Assembly (NCBI GenBank): GCA_937860055.1
Contig: CALMBO010000029.1
Span: 1 to 64,000, forward strand
Reading direction: 5' to 3'
DNA length: 64,000 bases
Origin: an uncultured Verrucomicrobiota bacterium
GTDB taxonomy: Bacteria; Verrucomicrobiota; Kiritimatiellia; CAIQIC01; Lenti-01
Each line of letters starts with the position of its first letter. The first letter of the stretch is position 1. The notes beneath the pieces were generated by a model that saw only the letters and a list, made by a program, of their open reading frames with translations, was not told the DNA's origin and made no database searches. A program made the position numbers and the translations under genes. Positions 39,301-45,610 of this stretch are shown one piece after another.

Positions 39301-42300
39301 GGAAGCCCCGGCCTGGAAGACAAAGCCGAGCGTCGTCGGCAGAGGATAGGTGGGCCGGCCGAAAACGCTGCCGCCCGCCACGCGGTTGGTGCTGCCCAGG
39401 ATCACGACGGGATTGGTCGCCAACCCGGAATCCTGGGAGGTGAAGGCGGTTGCGGCCGAGTTGGTAAAAGAGCCGGTGTCCACATACACCCGGTCGCCGG
39501 GCCCCAGTTTGTATTTCACAAGCAGCTGGCCGAGGGTCTCCATCGGCGCCCCGGGGGTGACGCCCAGATTCCCGTCGTTGCCGACCGCCGTGCAATACAC
39601 GTCCCCGCTCGTCGAACCATCGTTGAGGTAGTAGGAGAAGGCGCCGTTCTTATAGCTGAAATTGGTCGGCGTCTGGCTGAAAACCTCGGGGCTGGCGCCA
39701 TCCAACGTCACCTTCCACAGGGAGAAGAGCGACGAAGGATCGTTGGTCGACGTGTTCTGGTACCAATACGCCCCGTTGGTGGCGCTCACGCCGACGGCGA
39801 GGTTCGTCCAGCTTGCGCCGTTGTCCCGCGACAGCGAAATCGTCACCGTGCTGGTCGAGGCATACGCCCCCCCGTTCCATCGCAACCAGGAACCCACCAC
39901 GGCATCCAGCGTACCGCCGTCCATGTAGCTCAGCGTCTGCAGCCATGCGTTGGTGCGCGACTTGCTCGCCTGCGCCGTGCCGCCATACAGGCCCGCGTTC
40001 AGGCGGCTTCCGTTGGGCGACGGTTCATTGGTGTAGGCCGTCGACAGCGGATGGCCGAAGTCGATGGCCGGAGAATGGACCGCATCGTTGGTCACAAAGG
40101 TCTCGGTGTCCGGATCGTAGCGGCCCATCAGACTCTTCAAGTGGTAGTCGCCGCCCGCCTCGTCGGCGAACTGGGGATCAGCAAACAGGCTCCAATCCCA
40201 TCCCCGCCCCAGCCCCGCGTTCTGCAGCGCCGAGAACGTCGAATAGCCCAATCCCACCTGGACGTCCCAGACCAGGTTGTAGTCGCCGGGGACCACGGCG
40301 GTTCCAAACAGGGTCGTCGCGCCGCCCAGAATGCTGTTGGAAACCGACAGGGGCGCATTCGTATGGGCTGAAATGAGGGTGGGGCCGCCCCACATCACGC
40401 CGTTCACCCAGTGGTTCGAACGGGTTTGGACAACGCCTGCAAAGAACGCCCCCAGTTCGCTGTCCGCCGCCAAGCAGCCGTCGAAAAGGTTCTGGTATGT
40501 GGTGCCGGCCAGATAGAATCCCCAGCGATTGGCGGTGGAGAGCACATTCCTCACCACAAGGTCCGCCACGCCATTGCCATAGAAGCCATAGCGGCCGGGC
40601 CCGGTCAGCTGGAAGTTGGAAATCTCGATGAAGCGGGCGACGCTGACTTCCAGCGTGTCCCGGGAGGTGCTGCTGCTGCTCAAAACCGATCCATCGGGGC
40701 TTCCGATGATGCGCACCGTCTTTCCCGTGGAACCGGTGTCGTAGGAAGTGATGGACGTGGTGAAATTGGTCGCGTAGTTCCCCGTGTCCACATACACCGT
40801 GTCGCCGCCCGCCAGCACATAGGCCTCCAGGATGGCTTGCAGACTGCGTTTGGGGGTGGCGGGGGTCAGCCCGTTGTAGGCATTGTCGCCGATCCCCGAG
40901 CAGTACACGTCACCGACCAGGCTGCCGTCGTTCACATAGTAGGTGAACGACGCATTCGTCGCCACGCGGACGCTGAAGGGCTTGGCATTGGTCGAGACCG
41001 CCGCGGTGTTGGTGCTGCTCACCACCCGCCACAGGACTGCCGGATGCTGCTGCGAGAGTGTCGGCACCCAGACATAGCTCTCGTTGGTCGCAGGCACCCC
41101 CGTGGCGATGTTGCTCCACGAGGCGCCGGCGTTGGTGCTCATCTGCAGGTTCACGGTTCCCGCTCCCAGGTTCCCACCCACCCACTCCAGCCGTCCGGTC
41201 TGGACCAGCGCGCCGCCGTCGTTGAAAGACATGGCGAACAGCCAATCATTGGTGCGCCCCTTGCTCGCCTCCTCCGTCCCGGCATACCGCCCGATGTTCA
41301 CCCGGCCGCCGTTGGGCGCCGGCTCGTTGGTATAGGCCGTGCTGGCCACCGGGCCGAAATCGATGGCCGGGCTGTATCCCAGCGCCGCGTTCGTCACCCA
41401 GACCCCGTTGGACAGGAAGCCCGCCGCGCTCTGCACGTGGAAATCCAGCCCCGTGGAGTTCACGAACATCGGATCCCCGTAGGTGTTGCCATACCAATTG
41501 GTGTGAATCCGCTGCAGGTCGAAAACCGTCTCGGCGTTCTGGTGGATGCCGTTCGTCGTGAAGAACAGGTTGCGGGAACCGCCGTCGGGAACATACTGCT
41601 CCAGCCCGAAAGCGGAGCTGGCAACGCCGATACAGCCCACCATGTTGGAAATTACGCCGATATTGGCAGTGCAGAAGGTCCCGTTGGGGACCACCGCCAC
41701 ACAGGAATCGAAATAGTTTCCCTTGCCGCCGGACGCGGAAATTCCGGTGTTTTGCGACACCAGGACGCAATGCCGGAATACGTTGCTGTTTGCGGTTCCA
41801 AAAGTCTGGACGGAAACGGAGACGTTGGAAATGGCTTGGATACGCACGAATTCGCAATAGGCTGCATTGTACGGCACCAGCCCGCGGCTGCCCCCCACGC
41901 ACCGGATGTCCCGGAAATGCGCATAACGGGCATAGACCGTCAGGAGATCGCCACTCCCCGTGAATGTCGTTCCCCCCGACGCGAAATTGGTGCTGCCCTG
42001 GAAAACGATGGGGTTCCCGTTCGTCCCCACGACCGTGTTGCTGATGATGGTTCCGGAGGGATAGCTTCCCGTATCGATGTAGACCACGTCCCCCGGTTGC
42101 AGGCTGCAGGTGCCAATCACGTTGCCCAGCGTCAATTTGGGAGCCACGGCGGTGCCCGAGTTGGCATCGTTTCCAGTCGCGGAAGTATAGATGTCGCCCG
42201 ACGTGGAGTTGTCGTTGACGTAGTAGCTGGCCGCATAGCCGGTCGCTCCTCCCAACGCAAGACATACCACTGCACTCTGCATCCATATTCGCAACTTCAT
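24343..42300 (-). CDS. giant secreted repeat protein (~5,985 aa): 13 x [parallel beta-helix + Ig-like module]
   Basis: Uninterrupted frame; signal peptide MKLRIWMQSAVVCLALGGATGYAAS; recurring Y(Y/F)VND-x-ST-x-DVYC-x-A-x-G...LEAGDVVYVDTG, then SPLIDAGDP-x-EP-x-PNG-x-R-x-NIG-x-YGGT-x-EASKS, then DGG-x-TW...LWRV. SD-like GCGAGG sits 6-7 nt upstream of the ATG at 42300. Confidence 0.9.
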   Translation of the reverse strand: MKLRIWMQSAVVCLALGGATGYAASYYVNDNSTSGDIYTSATGNDANSGTAVAPKLTLGNVIGTCSLQPGDVVYIDTGSYPSGTIISNTVVGTNGNPIVFQGSTNFASGGTTFTGSGDLLTVYARYAHFRDIRCVGGSRGLVPYNAAYCEFVRIQAISNVSVSVQTFGTANSNVFRHCVLVSQNTGISASGGKGNYFDSCVAVVPNGTFCTANIGVISNMVGCIGVASSAFGLEQYVPDGGSRNLFFTTNGIHQNAETVFDLQRIHTNWYGNTYGDPMFVNSTGLDFHVQSAAGFLSNGVWVTNAALGYSPAIDFGPVASTAYTNEPAPNGGRVNIGRYAGTEEASKGRTNDWLFAMSFNDGGALVQTGRLEWVGGNLGAGTVNLQMSTNAGASWSNIATGVPATNESYVWVPTLSQQHPAVLWRVVSSTNTAAVSTNAKPFSVRVATNASFTYYVNDGSLVGDVYCSGIGDNAYNGLTPATPKRSLQAILEAYVLAGGDTVYVDTGNYATNFTTSITSYDTGSTGKTVRIIGSPDGSVLSSSSTSRDTLEVSVARFIEISNFQLTGPGRYGFYGNGVADLVVRNVLSTANRWGFYLAGTTYQNLFDGCLAADSELGAFFAGVVQTRSNHWVNGVMWGGPTLISAHTNAPLSVSNSILGGATTLFGTAVVPGDYNLVWDVQVGLGYSTFSALQNAGLGRGWDWSLFADPQFADEAGGDYHLKSLMGRYDPDTETFVTNDAVHSPAIDFGHPLSTAYTNEPSPNGSRLNAGLYGGTAQASKSRTNAWLQTLSYMDGGTLDAVVGSWLRWNGGAYASTSTVTISLSRDNGASWTNLAVGVSATNGAYWYQNTSTNDPSSLFSLWKVTLDGASPEVFSQTPTNFSYKNGAFSYYLNDGSTSGDVYCTAVGNDGNLGVTPGAPMETLGQLLVKYKLGPGDRVYVDTGSFTNSAATAFTSQDSGLATNPVVILGSTNRVAGGSVFGRPTYPLPTTLGFVFQAGASNITLRNIVLTNMVRGVAVSNASGITLDGVEVRGGLERSFDLMANARDVELVRCVAHGGGIGAYLQQVTNVTIHHSVFWQNKTNAIYVGSQVGALVENSVLASTNGYSALISLASPANGFSSDYNGLYAGEYARVGANRTSGGYADNLAAWQALSGGRDVHSVPGNPQLADPGQFDYHLKTEQTLGRRLPNGQQISDSVSSPLLDAGNPASDVADEPAPNGSRVNIGKYGGTWEASIALATPWLKTVSFGDAGGVTNGVVSLLWTAGGGFTTETVKVEVSVDGGNTWGTMVTSGIPATNGMADWTVSGLPDTPAGAWRVVCLESTNVWARSTNFFAIRNSPLNIFVNNADTNETVYTTAPGTSNNWTAASNAPLNSVVTVFERFDLEAGDQIWVDTGAYGETVPVMVGLKDSGASNNPVRVIGNQSLPYSGTVLSRASRTLGAYVVQLSYAQGVQFSSLMISNAYIGIHAESSTNVTLERVRVGYCVTNSIYAGNGAGMQLRGSIVEQSLSSGLFAFTGSAVRVHNSLLRDNTRANLFIRGGDVELKSSVLEASGSQRYVYYWGGGGRLSSDYNNIRVAEGANVAGGDTRSPDRFLIDWQISTSFSNDMSSFGYEARFADEDALDFHLESEYGRYDPAVGAFTTNDTETSRLIDLGDPASAYTNEPAPNGSRINAGLYGNTAEASKSPGTGSLVPLTMSDGGTIRGEAELYWAWNGIAANERVDVQFSADGGVTWTNIATNIYADVGSSGLTWITTNFPSTAMGVWQVMTTNGAIVGQTETLFAIKNDPLAYYVNDASTNGDIYCSAAGSAANTGLAADSPLTSLETLMGRYKVEPGDTVYVDTGIYSRSTPLVISVPSVAATNFLIIQGSTNEAAGGSVFTNSSGAVIDLQDTSAVELRDLRLHGGDKGLLFTQSSDNRILRVRSVGARGNAFELSTLSDQNQFIQCAALSFFSTGFHMAKTPSALLTPPATNYWINGVISPVPAASNGTAVSTGTLMGALSGRIYVSNSVFVANGPAHDIYVAASNVIRGDYNCYHRPYSNALIASVSVDGTVFGMDRMDMENLETWSAWNQSDSHSLAADPLFADLAGADVHPQSAGGRYSVVLDDFVEDPESSPLIDTADPTAAWSAESEPNGQRANLGIYGNNPQASRTPTNGTFVLLSLNQGGVARGTYTLRWQARGGATNAGHMVNIQLSTNSGASFQTIASSLATVGSYAWNSTAHPSIQTARWRVQSQSQASWVTVSERDFVIHNTNITFYVNDASTDDDVYSTAAGSEENTGLSPSSPLSSLADVLARYDVEPGDRILIDTGDYLLDSSATVGLPDSGTVAEPVTIQGSTNVAGSVFFGAGVQFENARGVTLRNIRFQAQTSSYDATMISRSEDIVVEQVDIREGTHNGVGINSSSNILLRNFSVAGMATNGVSSMASFNTRLEFGTLWSNGVAQVLIRNQLPSGYDLNREAAFVAVSNCVMGAFGVRVPAYEVRGTLYANYNNFYLVGGALAALSYEAGFGREFDSVGSWSSETGLDGMSLSLDPRFADAASGDFHLRSSAGRFDPSTGSFVLDSAATNSPLIDAGDPAIACIEPSPNGNRVNIGRYGNTAEASKTPTNGALTLISFNDGGRASGTNVWITWLARGVSTGTTVTISYSADGGSTWTLLTNGVLAATGYWIWDSTLSAQSVQGKLKIEGADGSVAQSSGLFAVRNAPFSFYINDNSTSNDVYCTAVGQGVNSGLSNNAPMADFNALLAKYDLEGGDVVYIDTGVYRGNDPWRITQADSAGTLDMDPVVFQGSTQSMVNGTVLERSFNAIGIQADYAVGIRLRNIAISNTVSSAVVFNDCYDAAAEWIAVGIGNIGFRLNAGSQLRVANSLVYNSNQGVLVENWTRATNTVFPVIEHNVFWETADSAIEVGGMNEATVQHNILSVAAGQYVYELGPYDELFADYNAIWLGSGGRVFQREQSRTVSPVPIIYDTVGAWASDSGQDLHSYEGDPLLANPAGLDFHLKSRGGRWLPAAGTWTNDAVSSPLIDAGDASSTAWTNEPSPNGSRLNIGLYGGTAWASKSITNSALHLLSLNRGGVASGQVSLNWSATGQATGHTVRIEVSIDNGATWTLVGAGIPAGLGGVVWNSSSQPSSPLALWRVQDEVEAGVSATSALNFVLHNGPVYYYVNDEFTDGDVYCSAVGSSTNTGVSPTAPKRWISEILDTYNLEAGDVVYVDTGRYQTSEPTTIGDLDAGDISQNASEQVNIVGSTNVVEGGSLYIISDPTVAGFQMDGTYGVRLSRIGIMGASNGLALDDSYFIAGEWLDISGCENGVNSSSSSNILFSHSAMVGNRNAGIYFSGNMQEGMRVESGLLWSNRYGLYVGGGYAEASNTIFGMVAPNSFGYYMLEDRPLTGISGDYNNLYVSPSSGGAAGGLQTGVETTARTSVYVSVSAWALRTGKDTHSLAHNPQLADPGNGDYHLKSAGGRYVPGSGWVYDSVSSPLIDAGSPLSTAWLLEPDPNGRRLNIGRYGGSPEASKTALGGWITLVTLNDGGYASGDVDLQWTVGGAASNYTVCLEYSPDNGITWTNIVCGWPAITGSYLWDSVPYGRSAMGLWRAFCVEDSGISAASQSTFILRNGGSIPYYVNDSSTTGDVYCTVIGDDANNGLTPATPKASLQSILDAYELAPEDVVYVDAGTYTAGAPPILINQTDSGWSNLYVTIQGSTNPAAPTVYVAPSFSTPHVFSLQYAVNVRLKDLTIRNASVGVETYQTIGCEFNGVRIENNRSVGLNLVRSEGTRLVKSVLWKNTSPTGGVAAVLYQSSIAVENSVIWGSPIAFSIGQSTLTVTNSVLDATGSGGRIYLFAQTASATNGFRGDYNNYSRKNGALICEQQTLVGGSDYYNDLPGWGAAVSSEQHSMTIDPAFANETSGDFHPQSTQGRFTGTAWTNDSTLSPLVDAGAPAWPSTNEPAPNGGIINIGAYGNTVQASMTQTNPPWLRAISYNDEGVMSGNVLLYWLHGGMPADTPVRLEYSTDYEISWHPIASNVLAGSREYLWDVSGMPLSLALNWRVTSQSHSNVWDVSDAPVVIKTGTYDYFVNDTNTSGDVWCMGPGLEWDPNESYGTNAATPLNSLASLFANYPVSAGDRVYVDTGVYPVTDGSRILLDDQNMGTAESPVRIYGSTNVQAGGTLLFGNGTANGFDIQNTRNIEIHDIRVANARNGIALQNVSSITLEGIEAFNNLTNGVLVSGGGDVEMRNSRLWNNRRYGYFTANNQSGFRNIQNSTFWGNAMGAVWNAGIGVVSVSNSILCVTNAVPVYSEDGSASDMAGDYNLYGTVSGATIGTNSSEKVSYANLRQWQAKDRDLHSVVTDPLFVDPTNGNFHLQSRAGYWSNGTWATSANTSWAIDAGDPVSLAVSNEPSPNGNRINLGAYGGTEEASHSDYSMAELLPTTLRDGGVAPNGQPLYWLYRGISSTNEIQIEYSPDGGATWILVDNGIQVGSAPYYWFSSVDPTPEALWRILLQSNTNVMGVTIQPFTLRTRALTYYVNDTNTAGDVYTTVIGASTNRGYVSNSPLQSIEAVLNRYQLAGGDQIKVDTGSFALSNSVFISLLNSGDSTNRIGIVGSTNLAAGGSWMQPAPGLMIPAFQFHGAHDVNLSNFRLSGFTNGASFAEGAYQCTISDLDIQGSVGAGVLMDKATYIRLDRVLLREGLANGIEVGLSRFVADGCVLWSNRLSAVKLGDSVLAVVSNSVLAASGAGVFCYEVSTGALLQADYNDLFIQGGAQISMAADLQYEKLPQWVKGSSQDRHSLSTDPLFHDPANGDFHLRSVAGRYQPGTGWVQDAPAAGTNDYSPLIDMSAARLAWSNEPTPNGSRRNIGLYGNTWQASKSNTNQWLQTVTAMSGGILYGGINLIWGYGGGIATNALLRLEYSYNNGVDWVRIGEAAAGAGEYYWQSDLKQAGVEIWLTSPGARWRLYLLGDTNVWDMTDTYFGLRNSPFKYYVNDTSTVNDVYTTAIGSDTNMGFYPAAPKLSLIALLGDVDLEPTDEVYVDTGVYHLADTNTPILWEASDGGEEGESVSAYGSTHADGSRFLATNRFSTGGAFFMEASYVDMQDLQFVGEAMEFKGTGLEIRNLALSNGSMRVTSVDSTFEDVQIDRGSLSLSGQGNVIDRLAQRWGETAIIGTNAIMRHSVIFTTNYSKTGVWVSAVGAVISNCTVVSTHGSAIGKLGYGTLRLGHNILVAGGTTTNSVIAWHDGGLISDWNNLLARDSAWMGQRNGKWEKLSYWQAASGQDANSVSFEPRFQNEASGDFHLNSEVGRWSPILGGWDVDPPGNHSPVIDLGDPWLGTASEPMPNGYRLNLGAYGGTEYASKSLSTLWLTALTQNDGGVLAGTNVVLRWAAGNAGGKTVTLQYYDGSTWTNIATGVSATLGTYAWNTVAFPDSFAALWRVVAEDGSGISDQTDSTFELRNQTHAFYVNDNDLTGDIYCSAIGALGNDGLTPATPKLSLQAILDAYDLEGGDTVYLDTGTYATNADIRIIWSRGGSTNADVVIQGNTNGAHTILTRSGSTNYPAAGIDVKASHVRLSHLAIRGVDRGIWLESNRNVTVEGMVVSDASTGVDVEGAHGTEIRNSALWKTGYGVSLENTRTSVLENLTFAGSTAAGIQMVNTVVDTLQNNIFIPAAGAYAYAVGTATSLLSSATMDYNLYDFGNLDSGFYAGTSNSLRHWQLGLNRDFRSAITNADLAEIEFTGDFHPKSEYGRWTPGGWTLDATTSWAVDHGYPDSDYSQEPTNNGERINIGMYGNTVQASQGSTNIFFEVRTLNEPGLRVSQSDQVWPLVWSAHLVDGAEWVQVQFSGDGGMSWTTLTNVSAYTEYYIWQATVAFQTAQGRWRVIGVTNTNLVDMNENDFLVQYRDLGILTRPYAVSGLMRFEWEGGIQGRRYEIRYSDDFGQTWHLWEPKYNGPAPINKSNFVIPVGGSQLSYTFEDRTSYLRRTRWYRIYQFDE
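25900..42240 (-). repeat. 13-copy diverged tandem repeat within the giant gene, period ~1.29-1.42 kb
   Basis: Approximate positions of the YVND-like motif: 42220, 40935, 39625, 38265, 36920, 35520, 34165, 32800, 31418, 30065, 28712, 27352, 25930. Confidence 0.85.
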
Positions 42301-42359
42301 AATCATCCTCGCATTTGGCCCGGCACGAAGGAGAAGTCCCAAGGGAAGGGCATAATTTG

Positions 42360-42389
42360 AATATAATATATGCCCCGGATCCCTGACAA
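42360..42389 (-). promoter_or_regulatory. candidate sigma70-type promoter for the giant repeat protein gene
   Basis: On the minus strand TTGTCA (42389-42384), 18-nt spacer, TATATT (42365-42360), ~60 nt upstream of the start codon in an AT-rich pocket. Confidence 0.35.
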
Positions 42390-42766
42390 GCATATCCCCT
42401 CGTTTTTTGCATCTTTTTTGTCCCCCTAACCCTCTCGGACCCAATGCAGAAACCCCAGCCAGGGATCCCTCTTCTGTTCATGCGGAAAACCGCCTTCCGC
42501 ATGGTGCAGGTTTCATGGCGGGAAGGCGCCCCCTGATGGCAGATTTTAGTGTCCGTCTTTTCGCGCCTGCCGCTCCGTCTGACACGCGATATATTTCACT
42601 TTTATTCAATTTGGCAACAACGAGTTGCAATGAATCGGCCATGGGATAGTTTTCGTTTCCAACCCGCGAAAATCGTTGGAGTTCAACGCGGGCCGGCCCC
42701 CTCTTGCATTCTCGTGTCACTGGGCCTGGTTGGAAGTGACCAAACTCAAATTCGCCCGTGAGGGAA

Positions 42767-43945
42767 CTACTTTTCCGCCGATTCCCACGCGGCGTTCTTT
42801 TCGAGATATCGCCAGGTGGTCAGCGCATCGATATAGATGCTTTCCAGAACGACATCTGGCTTTGCATCAAGCACTTGCCGGCACCCGGCTGGCGCACCTA
42901 GAATATTTTCCCATGTCCCTGCCCTGTCAACAGATGCAAAGGACAGAATTTCCGGTGACCGGTCGGACAACACCTCCATGAAGGAATCCGAAGCGTACAC
43001 CATCGTCAACGGACTCCGGCTCCGATCCGCCTGCAACCGCCGGTATTCCTCTGTCCATGCAGGCGATGTCTTCTCGATCATCGGAACCGGAAAGGCGTCG
43101 AAAGCCACTCCCAGCGCACGTAGATCATACCAGAATTCCTGGTCTTCCGGTACGGACACAAAAGGAACCGCCTCGGGATCCAGCGGAGGCAAGGCCGGGA
43201 ATTCCGCTCTCAGAAAGCGGATGATCTCGGCGGCGGCGACCGTTCGGCCCCATTCGTTCCAATGGCAGTCGCGTTTGTAAAACAGCAGGCGCTCCGGATG
43301 CCGGGCCTGGGCCTCGCGCATCGCTCCGTCCGGCACGATGTAGTATTTCCGGATGTCCTCCGGCATCCGCTCGTCGATCCGCGTCGACAGCACATGCCGG
43401 TCCGGCAGGCGGAAGGCTCCGCGGAACAGGTCCCGGCAGAAATCCAGCCGGCTCGGTGCCATGACGAAATAGTAGGAAATGCCCGCCTTCCGGAAGAATT
43501 CGCGCTTCAGGCGGATGATTTCCAGGAAGCGATCGATTTCACCGTCGCGGAGCATGATCTTGCCGCGGTATCGGTCGATATGGGCGAGGCCGAACACATA
43601 GCCATCCTCCAGGAAGATGCTTTCCAATCCATTGGCGCCCAGCGTGCGGTGGCGCACATGGGCCTGGACCCGGATCAGCGGGCCGCGGTACGGGAAGGCA
43701 TCGCGCCAATAGTCGTCCCACTGCCATGGGAACCTCATCCCTTCGGCGATTCCGAGAGGGAACGCCGGCCTGGGCGAAGGCTTCCGGTATTCGGATTGCG
43801 ACAGGATCCGATCGTCGCGCCCAAGGCCCGCTCCGCTCAACGCCAGCGGAGTGAACAAGGCGGCCAGGAAGAACGCGCATGTGGCCACGGTCTCAACGGC
43901 CTTCCGCCTCGGATATGCGCTCGAAGATTGGAATTCCGGGTTCAT
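42767..43945 (-). CDS. AlgX/AlgJ-like SGNH-type O-acetyltransferase partner
   Basis: Single N-terminal TM; SIFLEDGYVFGLAHIDRYRG...YYFVMAPSRLDFCRDLF...LLFYKRDCHWNEWGRTVAAAEIIRFL...TMVYASDSFMEVL; adjacent to an MBOAT gene. Confidence 0.8.
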   Translation of the reverse strand: MNPEFQSSSAYPRRKAVETVATCAFFLAALFTPLALSGAGLGRDDRILSQSEYRKPSPRPAFPLGIAEGMRFPWQWDDYWRDAFPYRGPLIRVQAHVRHRTLGANGLESIFLEDGYVFGLAHIDRYRGKIMLRDGEIDRFLEIIRLKREFFRKAGISYYFVMAPSRLDFCRDLFRGAFRLPDRHVLSTRIDERMPEDIRKYYIVPDGAMREAQARHPERLLFYKRDCHWNEWGRTVAAAEIIRFLRAEFPALPPLDPEAVPFVSVPEDQEFWYDLRALGVAFDAFPVPMIEKTSPAWTEEYRRLQADRSRSPLTMVYASDSFMEVLSDRSPEILSFASVDRAGTWENILGAPAGCRQVLDAKPDVVLESIYIDALTTWRYLEKNAAWESAEK

Positions 43946-43946
43946 T

Positions 43947-45485
43947 CTAGAATCGGAAATAGATGAAGGGGTTGTAGGTTTCCGCCACCAGGCACGGGAC
44001 GCACGCCCCAAACAACGCCAGGATCACCGCAAGCCGGAGCGCCAGATAGACCGCCGTCTCGCCGTTCGCGCCCTCCGCCGTCCGCGCGCCGGCAAGGACG
44101 CCCTGGATCCGCCGGGCCAGAACGGGAGCCGTCGGCAGGGAGAACAGAATGCCGGCGGCCATGGCCAACCGGACATCGCCACCGAACCAGAACCAGACTT
44201 CGCTGCCGCCGGGCAATGTCTCTCCGAGTCCAATCATCGCTTTCCAGAAGGCCATCGCCTGGCTCCACGTTTCCGCGCGGAACAAGACCCATCCGAACAT
44301 CACCACCAGCAGCGTGTAGAGGTGCCCGAGGAAGCGGATCCTCGTCCCGCGGCCGCGGAAGGCCCGTTCCAGAACCAGGAAAAGGCCATGGTACATCCCC
44401 CACAGCAGGAAATTCAGGCTGGCGCCGTGCCAGAATCCGCACAGGGCAAAAACGACCCACAGATTGAAATAGGTCCGGACCCTCGTGCACCGGTTTCCCC
44501 CCAGAGGGATATAAAGGTAGTCCCGGAACCAGGTGGACAGCGAGATGTGCCATCGCCGCCAGAATTCCTGCACCGACCGCGAGATGTACGGATAGTTGAA
44601 ATTCTCGAGGAACTCGAAGCCGAACATCCGCCCCAGTCCGATCGCCATGTCGGAATATCCGCTGAAATCGAAATAGATCTGCAGCGTGTAGGCGAGCGTC
44701 CCGATCCACGCCGCGCCGAAGGTCACCTCATCGGCAGCCAGCCCGAACGCCTTGTCCGCCAGGATGGCGACCTGGTTCGCGATGAGCACCTTCTTGGCCA
44801 GGCCGATGATGAACCGCCGGATTCCCGATGCCGCCTTTTCCGGACTCAGCACCCGGCGCCGGAGCTGGCTCGCCACGTCGCAATAGCGGACGATGGGACC
44901 CGCCACCAGCTGCGGAAACATCGTGATGTAGCAGGCGAACGCCACCAGTCCGCGGGCGGGCGGCACCGTCCCTTGATACACGTCGATCGTGTAGCTCATC
45001 GCCTGGAAAATGAAGAAGCTGATGCCCAGCGGAAGAGCGATGGATTCCATCGACAGCGGGATGCCCGCGTTGCCCAGGATCCCCACCAGGAAATTCATGT
45101 ACTTGAAATAGATCAGCATCCCCAGGTTGCCGGCCACTGCCAGAAGCAAAATCCACAGCCGTCCCCGCCGCCTTCGCGGACTGTCCGACGGATTCCGCTC
45201 CCCCAGCAGCGCCCCCGCCACGTAGTTCAACCCAATGGCCGCGAACAGGATGTATATCCGCTTCTGCTCCCCCCAGAAATAGAAAAGCAGGCTGGCCGCC
45301 AGCAGGCAGAAATTCCCCGCCCATGTTCCCGCCGAAGACGAAAGTTCCCGCGCCCCCCATCCTTCTCCGGACGAATCGCGCGATCCGGGACTTGTCCGCC
45401 GCCACCAAAGGAATGTGCCGGCATAGTAGGTGGCCAAAACCAATGGCAGAAACCAAAACAAGAATGTGATGGAACTGAATACCAT
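43947..45485 (-). CDS. MBOAT family O-acyltransferase (AlgI-like)
   Basis: MVFSSITFLFWFLPLVLATYY...LGISFFIFQAMSYTIDVYQG...QLVAGPIVRY...YFDFSGYSDMAIGLGRMFGFEFLENFNYPYISRSVQEFWRRWHISLSTWFRDYLYIPLGGNR...CGFWHGASLNFLLWGMYHG. Confidence 0.96.
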   Translation of the reverse strand: MVFSSITFLFWFLPLVLATYYAGTFLWWRRTSPGSRDSSGEGWGARELSSSAGTWAGNFCLLAASLLFYFWGEQKRIYILFAAIGLNYVAGALLGERNPSDSPRRRRGRLWILLLAVAGNLGMLIYFKYMNFLVGILGNAGIPLSMESIALPLGISFFIFQAMSYTIDVYQGTVPPARGLVAFACYITMFPQLVAGPIVRYCDVASQLRRRVLSPEKAASGIRRFIIGLAKKVLIANQVAILADKAFGLAADEVTFGAAWIGTLAYTLQIYFDFSGYSDMAIGLGRMFGFEFLENFNYPYISRSVQEFWRRWHISLSTWFRDYLYIPLGGNRCTRVRTYFNLWVVFALCGFWHGASLNFLLWGMYHGLFLVLERAFRGRGTRIRFLGHLYTLLVVMFGWVLFRAETWSQAMAFWKAMIGLGETLPGGSEVWFWFGGDVRLAMAAGILFSLPTAPVLARRIQGVLAGARTAEGANGETAVYLALRLAVILALFGACVPCLVAETYNPFIYFRF

Positions 45486-45610
45486 TCGAACGGATCCGCC
45501 GCCTGTTGTTGAAGGCGGGAATATCGTCGATTCCCGCAGGAGTGACAAGGGAAAAGCTCGCCGCCGGCCCTTCTTGATTTCCTGCCGCGATGGGTTGTAG
45601 AGTCCCTCCT

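Noticed and set aside
24343-42300. Possible CRISPR or recent tandem duplication in the repetitive 18-kb region
   Set aside because: The repeat unit is ~1.35 kb, highly diverged and protein-coding; no short direct repeats with regular spacers.
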